Origin: Myroides pelagicus
GTDB taxonomy: Bacteria > Bacteroidota > Bacteroidia > Flavobacteriales > Flavobacteriaceae
Length of the DNA stretch: 64,000 nt
Assembly (NCBI RefSeq): GCF_009711055.1
Contig: NZ_WMJY01000014.1
Coordinates: 1-64,000 of the forward strand
Direction of reading: 5' to 3'
The notes beneath the pieces are model-generated. The model saw only the letters and a program-made list of their open reading frames with translations, did not search any database and had not been told where the DNA came from. The position numbers and the translations under genes were made by a program. Positions 1 through 8,540 of this stretch are shown in pieces; position 1 is the stretch's first letter, and each line of letters starts with the position of its first letter.

Positions 1-90
1 TTTAAATGCTGTTGCATTTATTTGTTGAATCTAAGGTCTTATAATTCTTTTTTTAGTCTCTTTATCTTCAAATGTAAAGAATTACGATCT

Positions 91-130
91 AAAAAAGACT
101 GTTTAGTTTAAATGATCGGAAGTCTTTTTT
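91..130. terminator. Bidirectional hairpin terminator
   Basis: Perfect 10-bp inverted repeat (AAAAAAGACT at 91-100, AGTCTTTTTT at 121-130) around a 20-base loop, with A and T tracts on either side. It probably ends a transcript entering from the left. The rest of 1-261 shows no gene. Confidence 0.6.
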
Positions 131-261
131 CTGATTGATTGTCTAATCTTAGTAATGATAAAGCTTTAAACAGTTTCTAAGTATTTTAAAAATATTTTGT
201 TATGTTGTTGTAAATCAGTCTTTTTATTTACTTTTAAGGAAGACAAAAAACTATAATAGAT

Positions 262-1143
262 ATGGAATTAAATAGCAATAAGAACGTTACAGGATTTAAA
301 CTATTATGCTACTTGGGTTTAGCCTTATTTTTTAACCATCAGCTGAAAGCTCAGGAAAAGAAAGTAATAGAGAAACATGAGTTATCAGTTGGATTGGGTG
401 TCGGAGGAACTATACTATATGGTAGTATCCCTAAAAACTTTGATAGAAAAATAGGAGCAGAATACAAGTTAGATGTTTTATATGATTACTACAAGAAACG
501 CAACTTTTCAATAGGAACAGGGCTGATGTTAAGTAAAGGAAAAGTAGGCATTCAAGCTTCAGATATTAGCCAATCAAGAGATATTCAAGCAGAAGAAACA
601 AGAACTTTTAAATATACGTCAGGATTATATCAAGAGTCTTGGGATGTTACTACTATAGGGGTCCCTCTGACTGTTCAGTATGTGATAGAGGGAAAGGTAG
701 ATGTGTCAATACGCACGGGGTTTGTATATGCTTTTGCTATTCAAAGTCAGGCAAAAATGGAGTGGCAAGATGTAAATACTTCATTAACGTTAAAGGATTA
801 TGATGTGGCATTGACCTCTCCTGGCTTTATGGGGTTAGGAAGTTTTGGAGCATTGACTGAAAACAGAGAAGTATCAATCGGAAATAGGTTGTCTTGGTTA
901 ATTGAGGTTGGTATGAAAAAGCAAATTGCTTTTAAACAACATATTTACGTGGGTCTATATGCAGATATAGGATTGAATAATCAAGCGAGTAAGATCGAGT
1001 CTTCAGATGCCTTATTACTTGATTATACAGGTAATGAAAATACCCCTTTACAATTGAGTACGTTAGTAGAGTCTTTAGGTAAGAAAATAAAATATAGCAA
1101 TGCATCTATTGGACTTAAAGTACGCTATATGACGAAGTGGTAA
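262..1143 (+). CDS. Outer-membrane beta-barrel protein
   Basis: The protein has 293 residues. An N-terminal hydrophobic segment ending near LKA-Q (residues 14-31) looks like a Sec signal peptide. The mature part alternates short amphipathic strands (for example FSIGTGLMLSKGKVGI and IYVGLYADIGLNNQ) and ends in a strand-like aromatic tail, as in PorT-like or OmpX-like outer-membrane barrels of Bacteroidota. No enzyme motif is visible. It sits 84 bases upstream of an ABC transporter operon on the same strand, but no shared function can be argued from that. The barrel assignment rests on pattern, and the exact family is unknown. Confidence 0.7.
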   Translation: MELNSNKNVTGFKLLCYLGLALFFNHQLKAQEKKVIEKHELSVGLGVGGTILYGSIPKNFDRKIGAEYKLDVLYDYYKKRNFSIGTGLMLSKGKVGIQASDISQSRDIQAEETRTFKYTSGLYQESWDVTTIGVPLTVQYVIEGKVDVSIRTGFVYAFAIQSQAKMEWQDVNTSLTLKDYDVALTSPGFMGLGSFGALTENREVSIGNRLSWLIEVGMKKQIAFKQHIYVGLYADIGLNNQASKIESSDALLLDYTGNENTPLQLSTLVESLGKKIKYSNASIGLKVRYMTKW

Positions 1144-1227
1144 ATATAAAAGTTGTTTTCTTTTTTTAAAATACTGTAACATTTCTTTAAGAAACTATAC
1201 TAATAAGATGTATCAAAAAAAATTATT

Positions 1228-2103
1228 ATGAAATTAGTGATTAAAGACTTAAGTAAAACTTATAAAAACGGCGTTAAAGCATTAGATAGCTTAGACTTAG
1301 AAATAGGTGTTGGAATGTTTGGACTTTTAGGTCCTAATGGAGCAGGTAAATCATCTTTAATGCGTACAATAGCGACTCTGCAAAAGCCAGATAGTGGTAG
1401 TATTTACTTCGGAGATGTCAATGTTTTAGAACAACAGAATGACTTTCGTAAAGTATTAGGTTATCTTCCACAGGACTTTGGTGTATATCCTAATATGTCT
1501 GCCTTAGACTTATTAGATTATTTTGCTCGTTTAAAGGGTATAGCTAAAAATTCAGAACGCAAAGAAATTGTCAAGCGAGTACTTGATGTAACAAATTTGT
1601 ATGCAGTAAGAAGCAAGAGTGTAAGTGGGTATTCAGGGGGTATGAAACAGCGTTTTGGTATCGCACAGTTGTTGTTAAACAATCCTAAACTAATTATTGT
1701 TGATGAACCAACAGCGGGATTAGATCCTGCAGAAAGACACCGCTTTTTAAATGTATTAAGAGAAATCGGAACAAACCATACAGTAATCTTTTCGACACAT
1801 ATTGTTGATGATGTCAATGAGTTATGTCATGAAATGGCTATTCTAAACGGAGGAAAGTTATTAGCTCGTAGTACACCGAAACGAGCAGAGGAAGAATTGA
1901 AAGGTCTGATTTGGAATAAAGAAGTTAGTAGAGAAGAGGCAATAGAGTATAATAAAGAGTTAAGTATATTGTCTAGTAAATACAATCAAGAAAATAGAAT
2001 TAACATAAGAGTTTATTCGCAGGATTCATTGGATACAGCAGGCTTTGTGCAGGTAGAGCCAAATTTAGAGGATGTATATTTTGTTGCACTTAAAAACGAT
2101 TAA
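1228..2103 (+). CDS. ABC transporter ATP-binding protein
   Basis: A single-domain ABC ATPase of 291 residues. Walker A is GPNGAGKS (35-42), the signature is SGGMKQR, and Walker B is LIIVDEPTAGLDP, followed by the switch histidine in STHIVDD. The C-terminal 70 residues form the extension typical of ATPases that serve ABC-2 permeases. The stop codon lies three bases before the next start, so the two genes are co-transcribed and the partner is the permease-peptidase fusion. The substrate cannot be read from the sequence. Confidence 0.93.
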   Translation: MKLVIKDLSKTYKNGVKALDSLDLEIGVGMFGLLGPNGAGKSSLMRTIATLQKPDSGSIYFGDVNVLEQQNDFRKVLGYLPQDFGVYPNMSALDLLDYFARLKGIAKNSERKEIVKRVLDVTNLYAVRSKSVSGYSGGMKQRFGIAQLLLNNPKLIIVDEPTAGLDPAERHRFLNVLREIGTNHTVIFSTHIVDDVNELCHEMAILNGGKLLARSTPKRAEEELKGLIWNKEVSREEAIEYNKELSILSSKYNQENRINIRVYSQDSLDTAGFVQVEPNLEDVYFVALKND

Positions 2104-2106
2104 ACG

Positions 2107-5100
2107 ATGTTTGGAACTATATTTTCATTTGAGCTTAAACGTTGGTTCAAAGGTTGGGTATTCTACGTATATGTAGTACTCTTTTTTGCGATGGCATTCT
2201 TTGGTATGGCAGCATCTATTGGTGTGTTTGATCAAGGAACAGCTACTACATCGTCATTGTTGAAGATGAACTCTCCTTTGATGTTGAACTCACTGATAGA
2301 ATCATTTAATTCTTTATTGTATTTCTTGTTTCCTTCTATAATAGGAACAGCAATATATCGGGACTATAAATATAATGTACACCATATTTTGTATTCGTAT
2401 TCTTTTTCGAAGTTTGATTACTTAGCAGGTAAGTTTCTAAGCGCATTTACTGTTACTTTAATTATTTCTGTAATGATGGGAGTAGGTGCTTATCTAGCTA
2501 CTCTTTCTCCAATGGCCAACTCTACGTTGGTTGGGCCGAATACTTTATGGAACTACTTACAGGTATATCTTTATATTATTATTCCGAATATGTTACTAAT
2601 GGGAGCTATAGTGTTTGTTTTAGTGACACTTTCGCGTAACATCTATATAGGTTTTGTTTTCATATTGGCGATGATGATTTTTAAAGGATTTATAAATTCT
2701 TTGGCAGGTGAGGAAGAGCATAGAGTAATTGCGTCTATATTAGATCCGTCGGCTCAGCAAGCATTAAGATATTATACACAGTATTGGACAATTTACGATA
2801 TCAATTTTAGTGACCTTCCTTTGGAGAAATGGTTTGTTTATAATCGTCTTGTATGGTTGGCTATAAGCGTTGTTTTCTTATTGTTTTCAGGAAGTGTTTT
2901 TCAGTTTTCACAGACTGGTTTTACTTTTAGTTTAAAGAAAAAGGTTAAAGGAGAGCGCCTGACTAAAAATAACTTTGGCGGAATTATACCTATTGACTTG
3001 CCGAAAGTAAACTATAGCTTTACGACTGGACAATATTGGAATAATGTATTTGCTTTTACGAAAGTAGATTATAAATATTTAGTGAAGAATAATATCTTCT
3101 TGATTTTAGCTAGTATAGGATTGTTGTTTATGATATTGGTGTCTTCATTTGCCATGAAGATGTATGGAACAGAGACACTACCATTAACTAGACAAATACT
3201 TTTAGTGCCAGGAAGTACATTTCAGTTCTTTATAATTATCAATACATTTTTAGGCGCAGGATTATTAATTCAGCGTGGTTCGTTATCCCGAATGGACTTA
3301 ATTGTAGATGCAACAGCTACACCAAACTGGGTATTCTTTTTGTCAAAATTCTTTGCGTTAATCTTGATGCAATTAACGTTATTGTTGGTTATAGTAGTAG
3401 CGGGATTTGGTATTCAGATTTATCATGGGTATTACAATTTTGAAATAGGTCTTTATTTAAAGAGCTTAGTAGGGTTTACCTGGATAGGCTTTATTATATG
3501 GGCATTGATGAGTATAGCTATACAGAATGTTTTTAAGAATTATGTATTTGGATTCTTTGCTTTATTAGCGATAAGTATTGTTTGGCCGTTAATTGATAAG
3601 ATTGGGATTGAGCAATTGATGTTTTATTTTAATGAACTCCCAACTCCTACTTATTCCGACTTAGACGGTTTTGGATCAGGAACATCTAAATTCATTATTT
3701 ACGCAATCTATTGGATGTTATTTGTTGCTTTCTTAAGTTGTTTGACATTATTATTTTGGAGACGAGGGGTATTTAGTAGTTTCAAAGAGCGTTGGAGTGT
3801 AGCTAAAGAGCGAGCTACTTCGTCAGTGATTATTCCAATGGCTGTATTTGGAATGTCTTTTATAGCAATGGGAGGGTATTTGTATTATGATAGCACAGTT
3901 TTGAACGACTATAGATCATCAAAGGATGAAGAGTTGTTAACTGTTGATATTGAGAAGAAGTATAAGAAATATGAAAAACTCGTACAACCTAGAATTGTTG
4001 ATACAAAGGTAGATATGGATATTTATCCAGATACGAGAGATTTTAAAGCGAGTGGTGCTTATATTCTTAAGAATAAATCAACTCAAGTAATCGATACGTT
4101 GTTGGTTAATTATCGATCAGAATATTTGAATGAGATAAGTATTGAAGGAGGAGAACTAATAGCGAATGATAGTATTAGTGGTTACCAGTTCTATAAGTTG
4201 AAGAAGAGATTACAACCGAATGATTCTATTCAATTTAGCTTTGTTGTTAAAAATAAGCCGAATACATTATTACATGCTAATTCTCCGATATTAGAGAATG
4301 GAACATTTATTAACAATGGACTATTTCCACACATAGGATATCAGAGAGGTCAAGAATTGTCTGATAATGAGGTTCGCAAGAAGTATGACCTTCCAGAGCG
4401 AGAGCGTATGGCAGAGCAGACAGATCAAGAGGCCTTACAGAATACTTATATAGCGAGTGATGCAGACTGGATTACTTTTGAGACTACTGTTAGTACAGCA
4501 GGTGACCAGATTGCTATAGCACCAGGGTATTTAGAGAAGCAATGGACTGAAGGTGGAAGAAACTATTTTCACTATAAAATGGATCAGAAGATGTTGAGTT
4601 TCTTTGCTTATAATTCAGCTAGGTATGAAGTAAAAAGAGATAAGTGGAATGATGTAAATATTGAAATTTACTACAATAAAGATCACGATTATAATATTGA
4701 TAGAATGATCAATGGAGTAAAACAATCATTAGCATATTATTCTGAAAACTTTAGCCCATATCAGCATAAACAAGTGCGTATTATTGAGTTTCCTTTGACA
4801 CTTGGATCTTTCGCTCAATCCTTTGCGAATACGATACCTTTTTCTGAGACCATTGGTTTTATTGCTAAAGTAGATGATTCAAATGATAATGCAGTAGACT
4901 ATCCATTTTCTGTTACTTCTCATGAGGTAGCTCATCAGTGGTGGGCACACCAAGTAATTGGTGCTAATGTTAAAGGAGCGACGATGATGTCTGAGAGTTT
5001 GTCTGAGTATAGCTCTTTGAAAGTGTTAGAGCACCGTTATGGCAAAGGACAAATGCGTAAATTCTTAAAAGATGCCTTGGATCGATATTTAGGAGGTAGA

Positions 5101-5778
5101 AGGTCGGAAAGCAATAAAGAGTTGCCATTGATGTATAATGAGAATCAACAGTATATTCACTACAATAAGGGAGCTTTAGTATTTTATGCAATGAGTGACT
5201 TTTTAGGGGAAGAGCATTTAAACAATGTGTTGAAACGTTATATTGAAAAAGTAGGGTTTCAAGATGCACCTTATACGGTAGCAAAAGAGTTAGTAGATGA
5301 TATTTACGTAGCTACTCCAGATTCGCTTAAGTATTTAGTGAAAGATATGTTTGAGACAATTACGTTGTATGATAATTACATCGACAATGTTGAGGTTAAG
5401 GAGCTTGAAGGAGGTAAATATGAAGTGAAAATCAAAGCTATAGTAAGTAAATATCGTTCCGGAGAGAAAGGTGAAAAGTTATTTGATGATGGAGATGGTA
5501 AAACAATCACATTTAAGAAAGAAAAACAAGAAGAAGAAATACAGTCATTGCCATTGGCTGATTATATTGAAATAGGAATATTTTCTTCGACACAGAGTAT
5601 CTTAGATAAAAAAGAGAAGACAGGTGAAGAGAAAGTACTGTATTTACAAAAGGTAAAAGTTGATAAGGTTAATAATGAGTTTACAATCATTGTTGATGAA
5701 AAGCCAACAGAAGTTGGTATTGATCCTTATAATAAATTGATTGATACCCGTTCGTATGACAACCGCAGAAAACTATAA
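2107..5778 (+). CDS. ABC-2 permease fused to M1-family aminopeptidase
   Basis: A 1223-residue fusion. About residues 1-600 hold a dozen or so hydrophobic helices in two ABC-2 permease-like blocks, with a third hydrophobic segment near 580. The remainder is a soluble M1-type metallopeptidase. The zinc motif HEVAH is at 939-943, a likely third ligand is Glu963 in SESLSEY, and a catalytic-Tyr region follows in HYNKGALVFYAM. The spacing between HEVAH and the Glu is one longer than in classical M1 enzymes. Such ABC permease/M1 fusions are known in Bacteroidota, but their substrate is not established. With the upstream ATPase it forms a complete transporter whose peptidase domain probably faces the periplasm. 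A strong hairpin terminator follows. Confidence 0.9.
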   Translation: MFGTIFSFELKRWFKGWVFYVYVVLFFAMAFFGMAASIGVFDQGTATTSSLLKMNSPLMLNSLIESFNSLLYFLFPSIIGTAIYRDYKYNVHHILYSYSFSKFDYLAGKFLSAFTVTLIISVMMGVGAYLATLSPMANSTLVGPNTLWNYLQVYLYIIIPNMLLMGAIVFVLVTLSRNIYIGFVFILAMMIFKGFINSLAGEEEHRVIASILDPSAQQALRYYTQYWTIYDINFSDLPLEKWFVYNRLVWLAISVVFLLFSGSVFQFSQTGFTFSLKKKVKGERLTKNNFGGIIPIDLPKVNYSFTTGQYWNNVFAFTKVDYKYLVKNNIFLILASIGLLFMILVSSFAMKMYGTETLPLTRQILLVPGSTFQFFIIINTFLGAGLLIQRGSLSRMDLIVDATATPNWVFFLSKFFALILMQLTLLLVIVVAGFGIQIYHGYYNFEIGLYLKSLVGFTWIGFIIWALMSIAIQNVFKNYVFGFFALLAISIVWPLIDKIGIEQLMFYFNELPTPTYSDLDGFGSGTSKFIIYAIYWMLFVAFLSCLTLLFWRRGVFSSFKERWSVAKERATSSVIIPMAVFGMSFIAMGGYLYYDSTVLNDYRSSKDEELLTVDIEKKYKKYEKLVQPRIVDTKVDMDIYPDTRDFKASGAYILKNKSTQVIDTLLVNYRSEYLNEISIEGGELIANDSISGYQFYKLKKRLQPNDSIQFSFVVKNKPNTLLHANSPILENGTFINNGLFPHIGYQRGQELSDNEVRKKYDLPERERMAEQTDQEALQNTYIASDADWITFETTVSTAGDQIAIAPGYLEKQWTEGGRNYFHYKMDQKMLSFFAYNSARYEVKRDKWNDVNIEIYYNKDHDYNIDRMINGVKQSLAYYSENFSPYQHKQVRIIEFPLTLGSFAQSFANTIPFSETIGFIAKVDDSNDNAVDYPFSVTSHEVAHQWWAHQVIGANVKGATMMSESLSEYSSLKVLEHRYGKGQMRKFLKDALDRYLGGRRSESNKELPLMYNENQQYIHYNKGALVFYAMSDFLGEEHLNNVLKRYIEKVGFQDAPYTVAKELVDDIYVATPDSLKYLVKDMFETITLYDNYIDNVEVKELEGGKYEVKIKAIVSKYRSGEKGEKLFDDGDGKTITFKKEKQEEEIQSLPLADYIEIGIFSSTQSILDKKEKTGEEKVLYLQKVKVDKVNNEFTIIVDEKPTEVGIDPYNKLIDTRSYDNRRKL

Positions 5779-5787
5779 TTAATTTAA

Positions 5788-5822
5788 GAAGCGCTACTGT
5801 AATTAGTAGCGTTTCTTTTTTA
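5788..5822 (+). terminator. Rho-independent terminator of the ABC/M1 operon
   Basis: The stem GAAGCGCTAC (5788-5797) pairs with GTAGCGTTTC (5806-5815) with one wobble, an 8-base loop and a following T tract. It lies 10 bases after the stop codon of the fusion gene. Confidence 0.85.
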
Positions 5823-5836
5823 TAGTATTTTCTTAA

Positions 5837-6568
5837 TTACTTTAGGTTTAAGCTGTGAAGATAGTCTATAGCCAACTGATCTAGAAAGGTATAAAGAGCT
5901 TCATTCATCTGTGTGTAGTTTTGAACTCTTAGTTGTTCAGGAGATTGTATGAAGCGTTTGTCTCTATTTTTCACTATATTGTCTCTGTCATTAGTGATTA
6001 ATAGTTCGATTAGTTCAGGAGTAAATTCCATATGACATTGAAATCCATAAACTAGATTAGTGTACTCTACGATTTGACGTGGACAGCCTTCGCTATGAGC
6101 AATTATCTTAGCATCAGTAGTTATTCCTGGCATATCATTGTGCCAGTGGCCTACAGCTAATTTATCTTTGAAATGTTTAAACTTGTTGTTTTCTTTTCCA
6201 TAAGGGCTTAAGGTAATTGGCCACACACCAATTTCTTTTTCAGGACTATGACTGAACTGCTGTCCTAATGCTTCCCCTATTAGTTGAGCTCCTAGACATA
6301 CCCCTATTACAGCTTTTCCCTGATCGACACATTGGCGGATAAGTTGAGTTTCGGCCTGTGCATCAAAGTAAGGACAGTCTATTGTTGTTGTTCTCGGATG
6401 CTGAGGACCTCCCAAAACAATTAGTAAGTCAATTGAATCTATGGCTGTAGGAAGGGTTTCTCCCTCATACAGTTTGGTCATAGTTATCTTGTGATTGTTT
6501 AAACGAGCCCATGTAAGGTAAGCTCCAGGACCTTCAAAGTGTTCGTGTATGATGAAGTGTATATGCAT
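5837..6568 (-). CDS. Class I glutamine amidotransferase-like protein
   Basis: A 243-residue stand-alone class I glutamine amidotransferase domain. The nucleophile Cys91 is in the elbow GVCLGAQ, and His179 and Glu181 in CHMEF complete the triad. The oxyanion region LGGPQHP is at 52-58. Stand-alone proteins of this type resemble the GMP-synthase glutaminase domain and YfeJ-like proteins, and several are gamma-glutamyl hydrolases or amidases. No synthetase partner lies nearby, so the acceptor is unknown. It is monocistronic and convergent with the upstream plus-strand operon. Confidence 0.85.
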   Translation of the reverse strand: MHIHFIIHEHFEGPGAYLTWARLNNHKITMTKLYEGETLPTAIDSIDLLIVLGGPQHPRTTTIDCPYFDAQAETQLIRQCVDQGKAVIGVCLGAQLIGEALGQQFSHSPEKEIGVWPITLSPYGKENNKFKHFKDKLAVGHWHNDMPGITTDAKIIAHSEGCPRQIVEYTNLVYGFQCHMEFTPELIELLITNDRDNIVKNRDKRFIQSPEQLRVQNYTQMNEALYTFLDQLAIDYLHSLNLK

Positions 6569-6703
6569 CTTGATATGTGTTTTCTATATAGTAACAAAAT
6601 TATTAGGTAGCTAGTAAATAGAGATAATCCAGATTTTGAAAATATAACCAGTCCAAGCTATGAGATACACAGGTCTTTTGCTTTTTTAGGATAGCTTCAA
6701 AAA

Positions 6704-6744
6704 AAAAAAAGAGATTGTTTATATAAACAATCTCTTTTTTTATA
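6704..6744 (-). terminator. Terminator of rplS
   Basis: Perfect 12-bp palindrome (GAGATTGTTTAT at 6711-6722, ATAAACAATCTC at 6723-6734) flanked by A and T tracts, 17 bases past the rplS stop. The symmetry lets it work on both strands. Confidence 0.88.
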
Positions 6745-6760
6745 ACTCTCAGAAAGTTGA

Positions 6761-7111
6761 TTATCTTCTTCTTTCTTTGATTTTTGCTTTTTTACCAGTA
6801 AGTTCTCTAAAGTAGAAGATACGTGCTCTACGTACTTTACCTCTTTGATTAACTTCGATTTTCTCTAAAGATGGCATGTTGATAGGGAAGATACGCTCAA
6901 CTCCTACGTTACCTGACATTTTACGGATTGTAAAAGTCTCAGTAGCACCATGTCCTCTTCTTTGAATAACTACTCCTTTGAAGAACTGAGTTCTTTTTTT
7001 CTCTCCCTCTTTAATTTCGTAGTAAACTGTAATTGTGTCTCCAGCGTTGAATTGTGGAAAATCTTTTTTTGTGATTAATTCGTCTTGAACGAATTTCATT
7101 AAATCTGCCAT
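6761..7111 (-). CDS. rplS: 50S ribosomal protein L19
   Basis: A 116-residue protein with the full L19 signature, including DTITVYYEIKEGEKKRTQFF, the middle FKGVVIQRRG and the C-terminal FYFRELTGKKAKIKERRR. L19 sits at the 30S-50S interface. The length is the normal bacterial one. The gene stands alone here and is not in an rpsP-rimM-trmD-rplS operon; trmD is about 4.6 kb away on the same strand. It has its own promoter, a structured leader and a palindromic terminator. Confidence 0.98.
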   Translation of the reverse strand: MADLMKFVQDELITKKDFPQFNAGDTITVYYEIKEGEKKRTQFFKGVVIQRRGHGATETFTIRKMSGNVGVERIFPINMPSLEKIEVNQRGKVRRARIFYFRELTGKKAKIKERRR

Positions 7112-7149
7112 TGTGAAAAATGTGAAATTGTTATTTTCAGAGCAACATA

Positions 7150-7182
7150 CACGGATCTCGCCAGAGGTTGGTCTAAATCGTG
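7150..7182 (-). promoter_or_regulatory. Candidate L19 leader hairpin
   Basis: Read on the minus strand, the rplS leader opens with a stem in which CACGATTT pairs with AGATCCGTG (one bulged C, one wobble), enclosing a loop that can pair further. It starts just after the predicted transcription start and lies about 40 bases before the ATG. Ribosomal-protein leaders that bind their own product are common, and an L19 leader has been proposed in Flavobacteria. Assignment to that motif is inference. Confidence 0.45.
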
Positions 7183-7184
7183 CG

Positions 7185-7192
7185 CAAATATA
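7185..7192 (-). promoter_or_regulatory. rplS promoter -7 element
   Basis: Minus-strand TATATTTG is an exact match to the Bacteroidota TANNTTTG box, 73 bases before the rplS start. No clear TTG -33 box is seen at standard spacing. Confidence 0.6.
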
Positions 7193-7319
7193 TAAAAATA
7201 TTTTGAAATATAACCGTTTTTAATTTTTTACAATTGATTGATTCATTACTGTTTACTCTTTTTATATTTCATCAATTACATAGAAGAATAGTTGATTACT
7301 GTAGGAAAAGGATAGAGCT

Positions 7320-7631
7320 TTAGTTAAGTGCCTTGTTTTTCTTTTTGAAAGCGATAAAGTCTTTAATTATATAGAGTAAACCAAAAGGTACAATAATCAA
7401 AATTAACCAATTGCTAGAAATGGCTTTGTGAAGTTCGAGTTGTATCAGGTGTTCAAAGGCGGTGGTTAGACCACAACCTGGACACTCTACACGAAAGAGT
7501 GTCTTCCACAGGCAAGGCATACAAATATTGATACCTGTCATAGCTCTTACTATTACGGAGAAAATAAAATAAAATCCAATTAATGCAATAATAAAGTTAT
7601 GCTTAGTATAGTTAATTAAGGTCTTAACCAT
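7320..7631 (-). CDS. DUF2752 membrane protein
   Basis: About 103 residues with two or three hydrophobic helices and the DUF2752 hallmark CPGCGLTTAF, with further cysteines in NICMPCLW. An upstream in-frame ATG at 7655 is possible. I chose 7631 because its ATG overlaps the stop of the preceding TM2 gene in the compact form ATGGTTAA, giving an 8-base overlap typical of translational coupling. The family has no firm biochemical role. Its position behind two TM2-domain genes suggests a small membrane-protein operon. Confidence 0.8.
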   Translation of the reverse strand: MVKTLINYTKHNFIIALIGFYFIFSVIVRAMTGINICMPCLWKTLFRVECPGCGLTTAFEHLIQLELHKAISSNWLILIIVPFGLLYIIKDFIAFKKKNKALN

Positions 7632-7950
7632 TTTTAATAATATTTCCTTCTCCATCTTTATAGTTTCCTGAAACCAATAAGATAAGGTCTACGATAACCC
7701 AAATCCCACAACCTCCCAAAGTAAGCAGTTGTACGATACCAATTGCTGTATTTCCTGTGTAGAATCGATGTACACCTAAGAAACCTAAAAACCAACAAAG
7801 TAATACAGCAGTAAGCCATCTATTTTTGTCTTCATTTGCTTGTTGGTTAAAAACACCAGGTTGTCTAACCCCACATCGAGGGCATATTTCTGCTTTCGCA
7901 TTAATTACTGCTCCGCATTCGGAGCAGTATTTTTCATTGATACTTTTCAT
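7624..7950 (-). CDS. Zinc-ribbon TM2 domain protein
   Basis: A 108-residue protein. The N-terminus is a zinc ribbon with two CxxC pairs (YCSECG and ICPRCG). The C-terminus is a TM2 domain, two transmembrane helices around FLGFLGVHRFYTG and TLGGCGIWVIVDLI. TM2 proteins are widespread in bacteria and their function is unsettled. It is translationally coupled to the DUF2752 gene downstream and follows a second TM2 gene, suggesting a three-gene operon. Confidence 0.87.
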   Translation of the reverse strand: MKSINEKYCSECGAVINAKAEICPRCGVRQPGVFNQQANEDKNRWLTAVLLCWFLGFLGVHRFYTGNTAIGIVQLLTLGGCGIWVIVDLILLVSGNYKDGEGNIIKNG

Positions 7951-7978
7951 GTTTTGTTGAAAATTTTCTGTTTTGGAA

Positions 7979-8191
7979 TTAACTCAATTCTCTTCCGTCA
8001 GCCATTGTCATACTACCAGTGATAATTCTGATTAAATCAATTAACGTCCAAATACCACATCCTCCAAAAGTGATTAATTTTAACCACCAGTTTGAATATC
8101 CCATTAAGTATCGGTCAATGCCTAACCCTCCTAAGAAGATGCTAATTAAGATCATTGTTGTTTTTGATTGTACTGGTTTTAATTCTGCCAT
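7979..8191 (-). CDS. Small TM2 domain protein
   Basis: A 70-residue protein that is almost entirely a TM2 domain. Helix one is TTMILISIFLGGLGIDRYLMG and helix two is ITFGGCGIWTLIDLIRIITG, with a short tail. It lacks the zinc ribbon of its neighbour, and the GGCGIW core in both implies they are paralogues. It is the first gene of the likely three-gene operon; a TACTTTTG -7 box lies about 145 bases upstream. Confidence 0.85.
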   Translation of the reverse strand: MAELKPVQSKTTMILISIFLGGLGIDRYLMGYSNWWLKLITFGGCGIWTLIDLIRIITGSMTMADGRELS

Positions 8192-8540
8192 TTTATAAGT
8201 GTTTTTTACTTTTTGCCTACTCTTTTCGTTTTTCAGCTGCCCCGTTATTTGTATATGATATATTGTTTAGTAATAGTGAACTTCCAGAATAATCAACTAT
8301 CATTAATTGAAATGACTATATGGATAACTTCAGGGTCAAAAGTAAAAAAAAATCAGATTAGATGCTATTTATGTTTTTTAAGGTTTGGTAATGTTTTTAG
8401 TTATTTTTTGTGTTGATTGAGTGAAGACCTGTCATTAATATAGGTAAGAACAAGAATATTTTCGTGAATGGAAAAGGATAAATACTTAACTTGAGCTCTT
8501 TATAAATTGGATTGAGTTAGTATAATTTTTGAAATGAGCT
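8192..8540. other. Divergent intergenic region, TM2 operon and aldehyde dehydrogenase
   Basis: A 349-base gap between divergent genes. Minus-strand TACTTTTG (8337-8344) could be the -7 box of the TM2 operon. A 67-codon plus-strand ORF inside (8213-8416) has no family features and poor composition, so I do not call it. No terminator or repeat is seen. Confidence 0.4.

Noticed and set aside
8213..8416. 67-codon ORF in the TM2/aldehyde dehydrogenase gap
   Set aside because: Composition follows the AT-rich intergenic sequence, no family features, and it crosses the likely promoter of the minus-strand operon.
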